From Nocardioides euryhalodurans (GTDB taxonomy: Bacteria; Actinomycetota; Actinomycetes; Propionibacteriales; Nocardioidaceae): a DNA stretch of 64,000 bases. The notes below the pieces were generated by a model, which was not told the origin of the DNA, did not search any database, and saw nothing but the letters and a program-made list of their open reading frames with translations. The stretch's first letter is position 1. Each line of letters begins with the position of its first letter. Made by a program: the position numbers and the translations under genes. Location: contig NZ_CP038267.1 in the NCBI RefSeq assembly GCF_004564375.1, positions 1,304,501 to 1,368,500 on the forward strand, in the 5' to 3' direction. Positions 25,361 through 33,384 of the stretch are shown here, piece by piece.

Positions 25361-25857
25361 CGGCCCTCCCGGGTGAGCTCGGCGGCACGCAGCACGGCCT
25401 TGACGATGTTCTGGTAGCCGGTGCAGCGGCAGAGGTTGCCGGCGATCATGTCCCGGGCCTCGTCCTCGGTGGGGTCGGGGTTGGCGCGCAGCCCGGCGGT
25501 GATGGTGGTGAGGAATCCCGGGGTGCAGAAGCCGCACTGCAGGCCGTGGCAGTCGGAGAACGCCTGCTGGACCGGCGAGAGGACGGTGTCGTCCTCCCCC
25601 GTGTCTTCTGCGAGCCCTTCGACGGTGGTGACCTCGGTGTCCTCCGCGGAGACCGCGAGCACCAGGCAGGAGCGGACCGGGCGCCCGTCCATGAGGACCG
25701 TGCAGGCGCCGCAGACGCCGTGCTCGCAGCCGACGTGGGTGCCGGTGAGCCCGCAGTCGTGGCGCAGCGCGTCGGAGAGCAGTCGTCGCGCCGGCACGGT
25801 CACCGCGTGGGTGGCGCCGTTGACCTGCAGCCGTACGTCATGGACCTCCTCGGTCAT
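25357..25857 (-). CDS. Molybdenum hydroxylase 2Fe-2S small subunit
   Basis: 166 residues with both [2Fe-2S] cluster patterns: plant-ferredoxin type (Cys in THVGCEHGVCGACTVL plus the Cys in RPVRSC) and the all-helical type (CHGLQCGFCTPG and NLCRCTGY). It carries electrons from the Mo cofactor to the FAD subunit. Overlaps the genes on both sides by 4 nt, in the order M-S-L usual for cox-type enzymes. Length is normal. Confidence 0.95.
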   Translation of the reverse strand: MTEEVHDVRLQVNGATHAVTVPARRLLSDALRHDCGLTGTHVGCEHGVCGACTVLMDGRPVRSCLVLAVSAEDTEVTTVEGLAEDTGEDDTVLSPVQQAFSDCHGLQCGFCTPGFLTTITAGLRANPDPTEDEARDMIAGNLCRCTGYQNIVKAVLRAAELTREGR

Positions 25858-26708
25858 CCAGTCCTCCTCGCGTCTCGGGACCTCGCGTCGTCGGTGGCGG
25901 CCGTCAGCACCCGGCGGGTGAGGACCTTCACCAGCTGGGCGCGGTAGGCAGCGCTCGCGTGGATGTCGTCGCCCGGCTCGATCCGCTCGAGTGCCCGCGC
26001 GGCGGCCTCGGCCGGGTCGCAGCCGGTCACGTCGACGACCGTCGGCACGTCGGCGACCGAGAGGTAGCCGAGCCTGGCCTCGGTCACGGCGTCGTCCTCG
26101 ACCCGCACCAGCCCGGCCACTCCGCAGAGGGCGTAGTCGCCGTGGCGCCTGGCGACCTCGGCGAAGCCGACGCCCTCCCCCGGGCCGAGCACCGGGAAGC
26201 CGGCCGACAGCGCCAGCTCGTCGGCGGCGATCGTCGACTCGAGCGGCCCGGCGAACAGGTCGGCTGCGGCGATGGTCCGGCGCCCGCGCACGGAGGCCAC
26301 CTCGACCGAGCCGCCGAGGAGGGCCAGCACCGTCGGCATCTCGGCGGCGGCGTCGGCGTGGACGATCGACCCGACGGTGGTGCCGCGGTTGCGGATCGTC
26401 GCGTGGGCGACGTGGGCGAGCGCCATCGCGAGCAGTGGCTGCCGCTCCCCCGCCGGGGCGTGGGCGAGCAGGTCGGCGTGGCGGACCAGCGCCCCGACCC
26501 GGACCTCGTCGTCGGACACCGTGACCTGGTCGAGCCCGGGCAGCCGGTTGACGTCGACCAGCGTCCCGGGCGACGCCAGCCGCATCGACAGCAGCGGCAC
26601 CAGGCTCTGACCGCCCGCCAGCACCTTGGCCCCCGGTTCACGGGCGAGGGCCTCGAGGGCCTCCTCGACCGTCTCCGGGCGCCGGTAGGCGAAAGGAGCG
26701 GGCTTCAC
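25854..26708 (-). CDS. Molybdenum hydroxylase FAD-binding medium subunit
   Basis: 284 residues, CoxM-type. Seen: the two FAD pyrophosphate-binding motifs AGGQSLVPLLSMRL near 32-45 and TIRNRGTTVGSIVHADAAAEMP near 103-124. It accepts electrons from the 2Fe-2S clusters and passes them to an acceptor. Follows the permease gene by 6 nt and overlaps the small-subunit gene by 4 nt. Confidence 0.94.
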   Translation of the reverse strand: MKPAPFAYRRPETVEEALEALAREPGAKVLAGGQSLVPLLSMRLASPGTLVDVNRLPGLDQVTVSDDEVRVGALVRHADLLAHAPAGERQPLLAMALAHVAHATIRNRGTTVGSIVHADAAAEMPTVLALLGGSVEVASVRGRRTIAAADLFAGPLESTIAADELALSAGFPVLGPGEGVGFAEVARRHGDYALCGVAGLVRVEDDAVTEARLGYLSVADVPTVVDVTGCDPAEAAARALERIEPGDDIHASAAYRAQLVKVLTRRVLTAATDDARSRDARRTG

Positions 26709-26714
26709 GCGGGG

Positions 26715-28157
26715 TCAGTCCTCCTTGGCGCGGCGTCCGGGAGATGGCGGCTGCTCGTCGGAGTGGGCCCCGGTGCGGCCGACGGCCATCATCGTGCCCT
26801 CGGCGTCGCTCGGGGCGATGGCCCGGGCGAGGTGGTAGCCGAACACGATGATGACGGTACCCATGGCGATGCCGCCCAGCGGGAAGTCGTCGGTGATGTT
26901 GAAGAACGCGTTGTCAGCCAGGCCGATGCCCATCGTCAGACCCGCGGCCGTGGGGACCAGGTTCACCGGATTGGCGAAGTTCACCTGGTTCTCGACCCAG
27001 ATCTTGGCGCCCAGCAGGCCGATCATCCCGTAGAGCACGAGGGTGATGCCGGCCAGGACGCCGGACGGTGTGGTCGCGACCAGGGCTCCGAACTTGGGCA
27101 CGAAGCCGAAGAGGATCGCCACGACAGCGGCGACGAAGTAGGCAGCGGTCGAGTAGACGCGGGTGGCCGCCATGACACCGATGTTCTCGGCGTACGTCGT
27201 GGTCGGCGACCCTCCGACGGCCGAGGCGAGCGCGGTGCCGACACCGTCGGCGGCCACCGCCCGGCCCATCACCGGGTCGAGGTCGGTGCCGGTCATGCCG
27301 GACACCGCCTTGACGTGCCCCATGTTCTCGGCCACCAGGGCGATCACGGCCGGCAACGCGAGCAGGGTGAAGGTGAGGGAGAGGTTGGGAAGGTGCCAAC
27401 CCACCTCCGCCATGTTGTTGGCGCCCCCGAAGGGCGACTGGTTGCCGATGAGCCCATCGACGGTGTGGGGAGGGAAGCCGAACCAGTCGGCCGCCTTGAC
27501 GTTGGTCCAGTCGACGCGGTCGCCTTCGACTCCCGGCACGCCCAGGACGTCGAAGAGCAGCGAGAGCAGGAACCCGAAGAGCAGGCCGAGGAAGATCGCG
27601 ATCCGGCCGAGGAAGCCACGCAGGCCCACTGCCATCAGGATCACCGCGACCATCGTGATCAGCGCGACCCAGCGGTCGGCCGGCATGTAGATTCCCGTCG
27701 CCACCCGCGCCAGGTTGAAGCCGATCAGCATGACGACGGCGCCCGTCACCACGGGGGGCAGCAGGGTGTTGACGAAGCCGGGTCCGGCGAAGTGGATCGC
27801 CACACCGACGACCGCCAGCACGACTCCGGACACCATGATCGCGCCGGTCACGTCGGCCGGGCCGCCGCCCTGGGCGTAGATGGCGGCGGCGCCGCCGACG
27901 AAGGACGCAGAGGTGCCGAGGTAGCTCGGCACCGCACCCTTCACGATCAGCAGGAAGCAGATGGTCGCGATGCCGCTCATCATGATCGCGAGGTTGGCGT
28001 TCAGGCCCATGATGAGCGGGAAGACGAAGGTCGCGCCGAACATGGCGACGACGTGCTGGGCGCCCAGTCCGACGGTCTTCCCCCAGGCCAGGCGCTGGTG
28101 AGGAGCAACGGCCTCACCGGGTGCGGGATCGACGACCTCCCACTTGAACATCGACAT
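26715..28157 (-). CDS. Uracil-type nucleobase permease (NCS2/UraA-RutG class)
   Basis: 480 residues with about 14 membrane segments. The substrate-site motifs read LVAENMGHVKAV near 282-293 and TTYAENIGVMAATRVYS near 320-336. UraA and RutG carry ENIGVMA at this place, whereas purine permeases carry a Gln-Asn variant, so uracil or another pyrimidine (possibly thymine) is the likely solute, taken up with protons. First gene of the six-gene operon with the Mo-hydroxylase, CoxG and amidase; AAGGAGGGG lies 8 nt before the ATG. The hydrophilic tail (about 40 residues) is longer than usual. Confidence 0.9.
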   Translation of the reverse strand: MSMFKWEVVDPAPGEAVAPHQRLAWGKTVGLGAQHVVAMFGATFVFPLIMGLNANLAIMMSGIATICFLLIVKGAVPSYLGTSASFVGGAAAIYAQGGGPADVTGAIMVSGVVLAVVGVAIHFAGPGFVNTLLPPVVTGAVVMLIGFNLARVATGIYMPADRWVALITMVAVILMAVGLRGFLGRIAIFLGLLFGFLLSLLFDVLGVPGVEGDRVDWTNVKAADWFGFPPHTVDGLIGNQSPFGGANNMAEVGWHLPNLSLTFTLLALPAVIALVAENMGHVKAVSGMTGTDLDPVMGRAVAADGVGTALASAVGGSPTTTYAENIGVMAATRVYSTAAYFVAAVVAILFGFVPKFGALVATTPSGVLAGITLVLYGMIGLLGAKIWVENQVNFANPVNLVPTAAGLTMGIGLADNAFFNITDDFPLGGIAMGTVIIVFGYHLARAIAPSDAEGTMMAVGRTGAHSDEQPPSPGRRAKED

Positions 28158-28198
28158 GACGGGCCCCTCCTTGGCGACGGTCCTGCCCGAGGCTGCTC

Positions 28199-28275
28199 AA
28201 CGTAGTGACCCCATCAGACACCCTCGACGGCGAGATCTGCCGAAGGAACGCCGTACCCGCTGGCAAGCCTTGCCG
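28199..28275 (-). promoter_or_regulatory. Promoter and putative operator of the permease/Mo-hydroxylase operon
   Basis: Dyad TGGCA-AGCCT-TGCCG at 28261-28275 (centre 28268); its core GGCAAG-C-CTTGCC is a perfect palindrome. A -10-like TACGTT (28204 to 28199) in the context CACTA follows on the coding strand, with centre distance 66.5 bp. No -35. Unlike the other two operons this mRNA has a leader of about 40 nt with a strong ribosome site. Confidence 0.55.
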
Positions 28276-28293
28276 CGCGCCGGGCACCAGCCG

Positions 28294-28980
28294 TCAGTCG
28301 TCCGGCGCGACCTGTCCCCGGAGCAGCCCGAGGACCTCTGCCGTCGTGCGTACGTCGCCGAAGGTGCGGTAGACGGTGTGGAGCGTGGCGTTGTGGTCGC
28401 GGTCGCGGACGGCGGCGCACGCGTCAGCCACGAGGATGACCCGGTGGCCGAGGGTCGACGCGTCGCGCACGGTGGCCTCCACGCACACGTTGGTCACCGT
28501 GCCGGCCACGACCACGGTCTCGATGCCGCGCTCACCCAGCCGGGCGGGCAGGTCGCTGGCCCCCGGGAAGAATGCGCTCGCTGCCGTCTTCTCGGCGAAC
28601 AGGTCGGAGTCGTCGATGTCCAGCTCGTGCCACACGCGGTCGCGGACGACACCGCTCCCGCCAGACCTGGCGTACGTCTCTGCCGCCTCCGCGCCGTAGA
28701 GCTCGCGCTGCACCGCCGTCGGCTCCGTCTCACCCGGGACCACCCACGCGACGACCCCGCCTGCCTCTCGGACGCCGCCGGCGAGCGTGTTGACCTGGGG
28801 CACGATGCCGTGGAGGTACGGATTGCCGGTAGCGAAGAAGAAGTCCACGAGGTCGACCACGACCAGGGCCGTCGTCGACGGGTCGACGGACTCGAAGGCG
28901 TGCCGCCGGCCGCGGCGGGCGCGGTGACGCTCGTACTCCCGCTCCTCGATGCGCCAGTCGTGCCGCGCCGACCCTGCCAT
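28294..28980 (-). CDS. Cysteine hydrolase, isochorismatase-like family
   Basis: 228 residues. The catalytic triad is visible: Asp43 (VVVDLVDFF), Lys131 (AEKTAASAF) and Cys166 (GTVTNVCVEATVRD), with the cis-peptide before Val162. The family includes RutB (ureidoacrylate), N-carbamoylsarcosine, biuret and nicotinamide hydrolases, so it is suited to removing a carbamoyl or amide group. The location just upstream of the permease operon (136 nt) suggests a role in the same pathway, for instance on ureidomalonate or a ureido side product. ATG 28980 was chosen for the GGAGGGTGGCG ribosome site; longer readings add an Arg-rich stretch. Confidence 0.85.
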   Translation of the reverse strand: MAGSARHDWRIEEREYERHRARRGRRHAFESVDPSTTALVVVDLVDFFFATGNPYLHGIVPQVNTLAGGVREAGGVVAWVVPGETEPTAVQRELYGAEAAETYARSGGSGVVRDRVWHELDIDDSDLFAEKTAASAFFPGASDLPARLGERGIETVVVAGTVTNVCVEATVRDASTLGHRVILVADACAAVRDRDHNATLHTVYRTFGDVRTTAEVLGLLRGQVAPDD

Positions 28981-29221
28981 CGCCACCCTCCAGCGAGCCC
29001 TCGTCCGGATGTCCTCCGCCGCATGCTGGCAGCCCCCGCGTCGAGGCAGCGTCAGGCTGGCGGGCGCGCCGCGCTCGCAGCCTCGTTCCGCCCAGTGGGT
29101 CGCTGGCGCCACGTGGTTGCGTCGGCTGGCCCCATCGACCGAGTCCTCGCGGGTCCCCTCGTCGCGGTCGCCACCGCGCCACAGGCGGGCGGCACGCCAC
29201 GGCCGACCGCCGACCTCCCCC

Positions 29222-29569
29222 TCACCCGCCGGGCACGCCGCCGAAGCCGACCTCGTTGCCGTCTGGGTCGCGGTAGGTGACCTTGCGGGTGCCGTTGTCA
29301 TAGGTCTCCGAGACGGCCGGCTCGATCCCCCGCCCGGCGATCTCGGCGACCCTGCGGTCGAGGTCGGGCACCAGCATCGTGAGGAGCGCCTGGCCGGCGC
29401 GCTCGGGTCGTTGCACGACGTAGACCCACCCCTGCCCGGCCACCTGCCACACGGCCTCGGTCTCGGTGGCGAGGAAGTCGGGTGGGGATCCGAGGAGGCG
29501 CTCGTACCACGGCAGCGACCGCTCGTAGTCGGTCACCGGGATGCCGGCGAAGAGCTCCACGGACCTCAT
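29222..29569 (-). CDS. VOC/glyoxalase-fold small protein
   Basis: 115-residue single-domain glyoxalase/bleomycin-resistance fold protein. Seen: start VELFAGIPVTDYERSLPWYERLLG and the C-terminal YRDPDGNEVGFG that usually carries a metal-ligand Glu. Its ATG overlaps the preceding isomerase-fold gene (ATGA), so the two are co-translated. Reaction unknown. Confidence 0.85.
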   Translation of the reverse strand: MRSVELFAGIPVTDYERSLPWYERLLGSPPDFLATETEAVWQVAGQGWVYVVQRPERAGQALLTMLVPDLDRRVAEIAGRGIEPAVSETYDNGTRKVTYRDPDGNEVGFGGVPGG

Positions 29570-30192
29570 CCCACCACGCTGCCCAGCGCCGCGAGCCCGG
29601 GACCGTCGAGGTCGTCGAGCGCGATCGACCGGCCCGTCGCGACCAGCAGCAGCGAGAGCACCGGCCCGTGCACCTCCGGGCCGGTGCCGACCGCGACGTC
29701 GGCGTCGACGGCCACCAGCCGCACCTGCGCCACGAGCTCGCGGGCACCGCCGAACGACGAGGGAGTCCGCGCCTGCAGGCGCAGCGCCCGGCGGACGGCG
29801 GCCTGCGGGTAGTCGCCGATGAGGCCCAGCGGGCGACGGACGTCCTCGCCGTGGACGATCGCCTCGACCAGCCGGCTGTCCAACGGTGCCGGCGGGGTGG
29901 AGGTGCGTCCCACGACCCGGCGGAAGCGGGCCAACGTGTCCTGCGGGGAGTCGCCCCGCTGCCGCCGGACACCGCGCGCGTTCTGGCGGTCGAAGTCGAG
30001 GCGCGCCCGGGCCAGCCCGAGGACGAAGCCGAGCCGGGTCGTCAGTGCCGTGTCGAGCAGGTGGGACACCACGTCGTGCACCGTCCATCCCTCGCAGAGC
30101 GACGGTCGCTCCCACTCCTCGGCCGTGCGGCCGTCGAGGTCCCTGACCAGGGCCTCGCGCTCCGCGTGCACCCACGGCCAGACGTCGCCCAC
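29566..30192 (-). CDS. Mycothiol maleylpyruvate isomerase-like protein
   Basis: 208 residues. Seen: WPWVHAEREALVRDL at the start, then SLCEGWTVHDVVSHLLDT with the usual metal-binding His, then VEAIVHGEDVRRPLG with the second conserved His. This is the DinB/MDMPI fold, often mycothiol-dependent. I chose GTG 30192 because GGGAGGAG sits 6 nt upstream; ATG 30246 has no ribosome site, would put its promoter inside the neighbouring one and adds 18 unconserved residues. Paired with a VOC protein; function unknown. Confidence 0.75.
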   Translation of the reverse strand: MGDVWPWVHAEREALVRDLDGRTAEEWERPSLCEGWTVHDVVSHLLDTALTTRLGFVLGLARARLDFDRQNARGVRRQRGDSPQDTLARFRRVVGRTSTPPAPLDSRLVEAIVHGEDVRRPLGLIGDYPQAAVRRALRLQARTPSSFGGARELVAQVRLVAVDADVAVGTGPEVHGPVLSLLLVATGRSIALDDLDGPGLAALGSVVG

Positions 30193-30267
30193 CAGGTCTC
30201 CTCCCGCTGCCACGCCGAGAAGACCGGACACGGCCCGCAGACCCATCGGCGAGGAGCCTGCTCGTCA

Positions 30268-30273
30268 TACCGT
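30268..30273 (+). promoter_or_regulatory. -10 element of a leaderless promoter (App1-like gene)
   Basis: TACCGT lies 6 nt before the ATG at 30280 and there is no ribosome site, as expected for leaderless initiation. Confidence 0.45.
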
Positions 30274-30279
30274 GCACCC

Positions 30280-31299
30280 ATGGACCCACGCCGCTGGATC
30301 GTGCAGCTCGAGCACGCGTGGGACAGCGCCCGCCTCCGCAGGAAGGGTCCCGGAACGCCGCAGCACTTCCGGATCGAGGTGTACGCCGGCCACGGCGGCG
30401 CGGACGGGATCGTGGTCCGCGGCCGGGTGCTCGACAACCCGCCGCCGTCCGAGGCGGTCGAGGGCGAGGGACTCCGCGCGGCAGTGAGCCGCACGCTGAG
30501 CCACTTCCTGACCGACGAGCTGCCCGGCGTGCCGCTGCGGATCTCGGTCGCGGGCGCCACCGCCGACGTGGTCACCGACCGCGAGGGCTACTTCCTCACC
30601 CGCCTGTCGCCGGACCCGGCCGTGCTCACCAGCCCGTGGACCAGCGGGACCGTCGAGCTGGCCGGCGACTACCGCGGGCTCACCGGGAGCCACACGACTC
30701 CGGTGCGCGTCCGGGTCCCGGGCGAGGAGGCGCGGTTCGGCGTCCTCTCCGACATCGACGACACCATCCTGGAGACCGGGGTCCAGAAGGTGAGCCGGAT
30801 GGTGCGCCAGACCCTGGCGGGCTCTGCGCTCACGCGCACGCCGTTCCCGGGGGCACCCGAGCTCTACCGCGACCTCGGCGCCGGCGGGAACCCGCTCTTC
30901 TACGTCTCGTCGAGCCCGTGGAACCTGCACCCGTTCCTCGACGCGTTCCTGCGCCACCGCCGCTTCCCCGAGGGGCCGGTGCTGCTGCGGGACCTGCTCG
31001 GCACCACCGCGGGTCGCGAGCACAAGGCCGGGCGGATCCGCGAGATCCTCGAGCTGCACCCGCGCCTGCCCTTCGTGCTGATCGGCGACTCCGGCGAGAA
31101 GGACCCCGAGATCTACGCCGAGACCGTGCGCGAGCACCCCGGGCGGATCCTGGCCGTCTACATCCGCGAGGTGCGGCTGGACCCCGGCGACGGCAGGGTC
31201 GAGCGGGTCACCGACGGCTGGTCCGCGGACGTCCCCTTCGTGCTGGCCCCCGACACCGACGCCGTACGCCGGCACGCGAGCGGCCTCGGCCTGCTGTGA
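30280..31299 (+). CDS. App1-family phosphatase (HAD-like, DUF2183)
   Basis: 339 residues. The DxDxT phosphatase motif is present as LSDIDDTILETG near 159-170, with SSSPWNL near 210-216 and IGDSGEKDPEIY near 267-278. This is the App1/DUF2183 set; yeast App1 is a phosphatidate phosphatase. The first 140 residues form a beta-rich domain. It is divergent from the isomerase-fold gene and ends 3 nt from the convergent PucR gene. Lipid phosphatase activity is inferred from the family. Confidence 0.85.
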   Translation: MDPRRWIVQLEHAWDSARLRRKGPGTPQHFRIEVYAGHGGADGIVVRGRVLDNPPPSEAVEGEGLRAAVSRTLSHFLTDELPGVPLRISVAGATADVVTDREGYFLTRLSPDPAVLTSPWTSGTVELAGDYRGLTGSHTTPVRVRVPGEEARFGVLSDIDDTILETGVQKVSRMVRQTLAGSALTRTPFPGAPELYRDLGAGGNPLFYVSSSPWNLHPFLDAFLRHRRFPEGPVLLRDLLGTTAGREHKAGRIREILELHPRLPFVLIGDSGEKDPEIYAETVREHPGRILAVYIREVRLDPGDGRVERVTDGWSADVPFVLAPDTDAVRRHASGLGLL

Positions 31300-31302
31300 T
31301 CC

Positions 31303-32550
31303 TCAGCCGCTGATCTCGAGCACCCGCAGCGCCACGGCGACGTCGAGCCGCAGGTGGGGGTCGGAGGAGAGCGGCCCCAGCAACCGCTCGAGCTTGCCGA
31401 CGCGGTAGCGCATCGTGTTGTAGTGGAAGAACTGCAGCCGCGCCGCCTCGGCGAGGTTGAAGTTGGTGTCGAGCAGCACCTGCAGCGTCTCGCGCAGCTC
31501 TGCGCCCTCCGGCTCGGCCAGGGGTCCGAGGACGTCGTGGGCGAAGGCCCGCAGCTCCCCGGTGTCGGGCACCAGGGCGATCAACCGGTGCAGGCCGAGC
31601 TGGTCGAAGAACGTCGTCGACCCCGGTCCGTGGACGCGTCGCCCCACCTCGACCGCCCGGCGGGCCTGGCCGTAGCAGTCCGGGAGGTCGGCGAGCGTGG
31701 ACGCGACCCGGCTGACCCCGACGGTGAACGAGCGGCGCCCTCCCCCGCGGTCGCCGCGGACGTCGGCCACCGCGCGTCGTACGACGTCGGCGCCGGCCGG
31801 GGGGCCGGGCACCCCGGCCGGGAGCAGCGCGACCACCTCGGAGGAGAAGTCGACCGCGGGGATGCCCGTGCCCACGCCGTCGCACACCTGCCGCCACGCC
31901 GCCGAGAAGCGTTCCTGCCACAGCCGCCACTGGCCACGCGAGGGCGCCTCGTCCGCCGGCGCCGGGTCGATCTCGGCGACCACGACGACGACCGGACGGT
32001 CGAGCGCCCAGCCGAACGCGGCCGCGTGCTCCTCGACGTAGTGCTCGTCGCGGGCACGGCCGGCGAAGAGCTCGCGCAGGAAGTCGCCCTGGTACTTGTT
32101 CTCGACGGCGGTGATCGCCTCCTGCCGCGTGATCAGCAGCGCCACCACCAGCGCCGCACGCTCCAGCGCGTGCACGTCCTCCGACGGGATGCCGCTGTCT
32201 CCCCGGACGCACACGAGCCGGGCCAGGTCGCTCCCGCCCGCGGCCACGCGCAGCAACCGCACCTCGCCGTCGCCGATCCGGTGGCCCTCCTCGACGATCC
32301 GCTCCACCCGGACGCGGCCGGACGGGTCCAGCAGCTCTCCCGTCTCGAGCGCGGCCCGGTCCTCCGGGCTCGCGTGCCCGGCCCGCTCCCGGCCGTCCGT
32401 GGAGGTGACCAGCACGCCGCACCCCAGGACCCCGGCGACCTCGCCGGCGATGCGCGGGAGGTCACCACCCTCGAGCACGACGTCGGTCAGCGCGGTGTGG
32501 AGGGCGTCGGCACGGGCGAGCGCGTCGCGGGCCTCACGCTGCGTTGTCAC
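31303..32550 (-). CDS. PucR-family transcriptional regulator
   Basis: 415 residues: an N-terminal sensory region, a central GGDEF-like/CdaR domain (about 150-300) and a C-terminal PucR helix-turn-helix near 350-410 (TNFNLAEAARLQFFHYNTMRYRVGKLERLL). PucR-type proteins commonly activate purine, allantoin or amino-acid catabolism. It is divergent from the DUF2877-FdrA-DUF1116 operon with 78 nt between, and is the only catabolic regulator in the region. It is therefore the best candidate to bind the TGGCA-N5-TGCCA sites. Starts at GTG 32550, inside the weak fourth dyad, which would permit autoregulation. Confidence 0.88.
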   Translation of the reverse strand: MTTQREARDALARADALHTALTDVVLEGGDLPRIAGEVAGVLGCGVLVTSTDGRERAGHASPEDRAALETGELLDPSGRVRVERIVEEGHRIGDGEVRLLRVAAGGSDLARLVCVRGDSGIPSEDVHALERAALVVALLITRQEAITAVENKYQGDFLRELFAGRARDEHYVEEHAAAFGWALDRPVVVVVAEIDPAPADEAPSRGQWRLWQERFSAAWRQVCDGVGTGIPAVDFSSEVVALLPAGVPGPPAGADVVRRAVADVRGDRGGGRRSFTVGVSRVASTLADLPDCYGQARRAVEVGRRVHGPGSTTFFDQLGLHRLIALVPDTGELRAFAHDVLGPLAEPEGAELRETLQVLLDTNFNLAEAARLQFFHYNTMRYRVGKLERLLGPLSSDPHLRLDVAVALRVLEISG

Positions 32551-32620
32551 GATGTGTCCCGGATCCCGGTGGACGTTGGCACAACCTCACATCGCCCAAC
32601 GTAGCGACAGGCACTAGCGT
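32545..32620 (+). promoter_or_regulatory. Promoter and weak operator-like dyad of the DUF2877 operon
   Basis: A -10-like TAGCGT (32615-32620, context CACTA) lies 8 nt before the GTG of the DUF2877 gene. At 65.5 bp upstream is TGTCA-CGATG-TGTCC (32545-32559), 7 of 10 identities to the TGGCA-N5-TGCCA element. A separate inverted repeat CGTTGG (32574-32579) and CCAACG (32596-32601) lies between. Tentative. Confidence 0.35.
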
Positions 32621-32628
32621 CGGGTGCC

Positions 32629-33384
32629 GTGACCCCCGCGAGCGCCCCGCCCCGCGTGCGCGACCTGTTGCGCGCCGCCCCCGCGGGCCCGGTCGAGGTG
32701 GTGCACGGCGGCGCCGACGCCCTCTACGTCGACGTCGCCGGCTGGTGCGTCGGCGTGGTCGGACCGGCCGCCGCGCAGGTGCCCTGCGCCCTGCGGGTCA
32801 CCGACCTCGGAGAATTGGGCGGAGAGTTCCCGCGAGCCGGGATCACCGCGTACCTTGGTGGGGGGAAGCTCCACGTCGACGGTAGGCCACTGTCGATCGG
32901 TCGGGTGGTGTCACCGTACGTACCGCTGCTCGGTCAGGGGGTTCCCACGAAGACGAGCCCGGTCACCGTTGAGGCCACCCCCCCGGCCACGGTGGCCGGG
33001 TTCGTCGCTTCCCACCTCCCCGACGGCCGGGTCGACGCCGCCGTGGCCGCCCGGGTCCTCGGCCGGGGTGAGGGGCTCACTCCCCTCGGGGACGACCTGC
33101 TCGCCGGCTGGCTCGCGATGCACCGCGCCGCACGCGTGCCCACGCCCGAGGTCGACGAGGTCCTCCTCACCGCGCCCACGCGCACCACCTTGCTCTCGGC
33201 CACGCTGCTCGACTGCGCGGGCCACGGCGAGGTGCTGCCGCAGTACGCCGCCTGGGTGCGCTCGCTCGGCACGCCCGCCGAGCCCGCCGCCGTCCGCGCC
33301 CTGCACGCCGTCGGCAGCAGCTCCGGCGCCGGGCTCCACCGGGGCGGCACGATCGCCCTCGACCAGCTCCGGGAGGCAGCATGA
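32629..33384 (+). CDS. DUF2877 protein, AllH/YlbF-like carbamoyltransferase component
   Basis: 251 residues of the DUF2877 family. The hallmark GRGEGLTPLGDDLLAGWLA is at about 144-162. In E. coli the homologue (YlbF/AllH) works with FdrA and YlbE as an oxamate carbamoyltransferase that cleaves oxalurate with phosphate. First gene of a three-gene operon; its stop overlaps the next start (ATGA). The GTG start lies very close to a -10 box, so the mRNA has almost no leader. The assembled enzyme here probably acts on a different N-acyl urea. Confidence 0.82.
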   Translation: MTPASAPPRVRDLLRAAPAGPVEVVHGGADALYVDVAGWCVGVVGPAAAQVPCALRVTDLGELGGEFPRAGITAYLGGGKLHVDGRPLSIGRVVSPYVPLLGQGVPTKTSPVTVEATPPATVAGFVASHLPDGRVDAAVAARVLGRGEGLTPLGDDLLAGWLAMHRAARVPTPEVDEVLLTAPTRTTLLSATLLDCAGHGEVLPQYAAWVRSLGTPAEPAAVRALHAVGSSSGAGLHRGGTIALDQLREAA

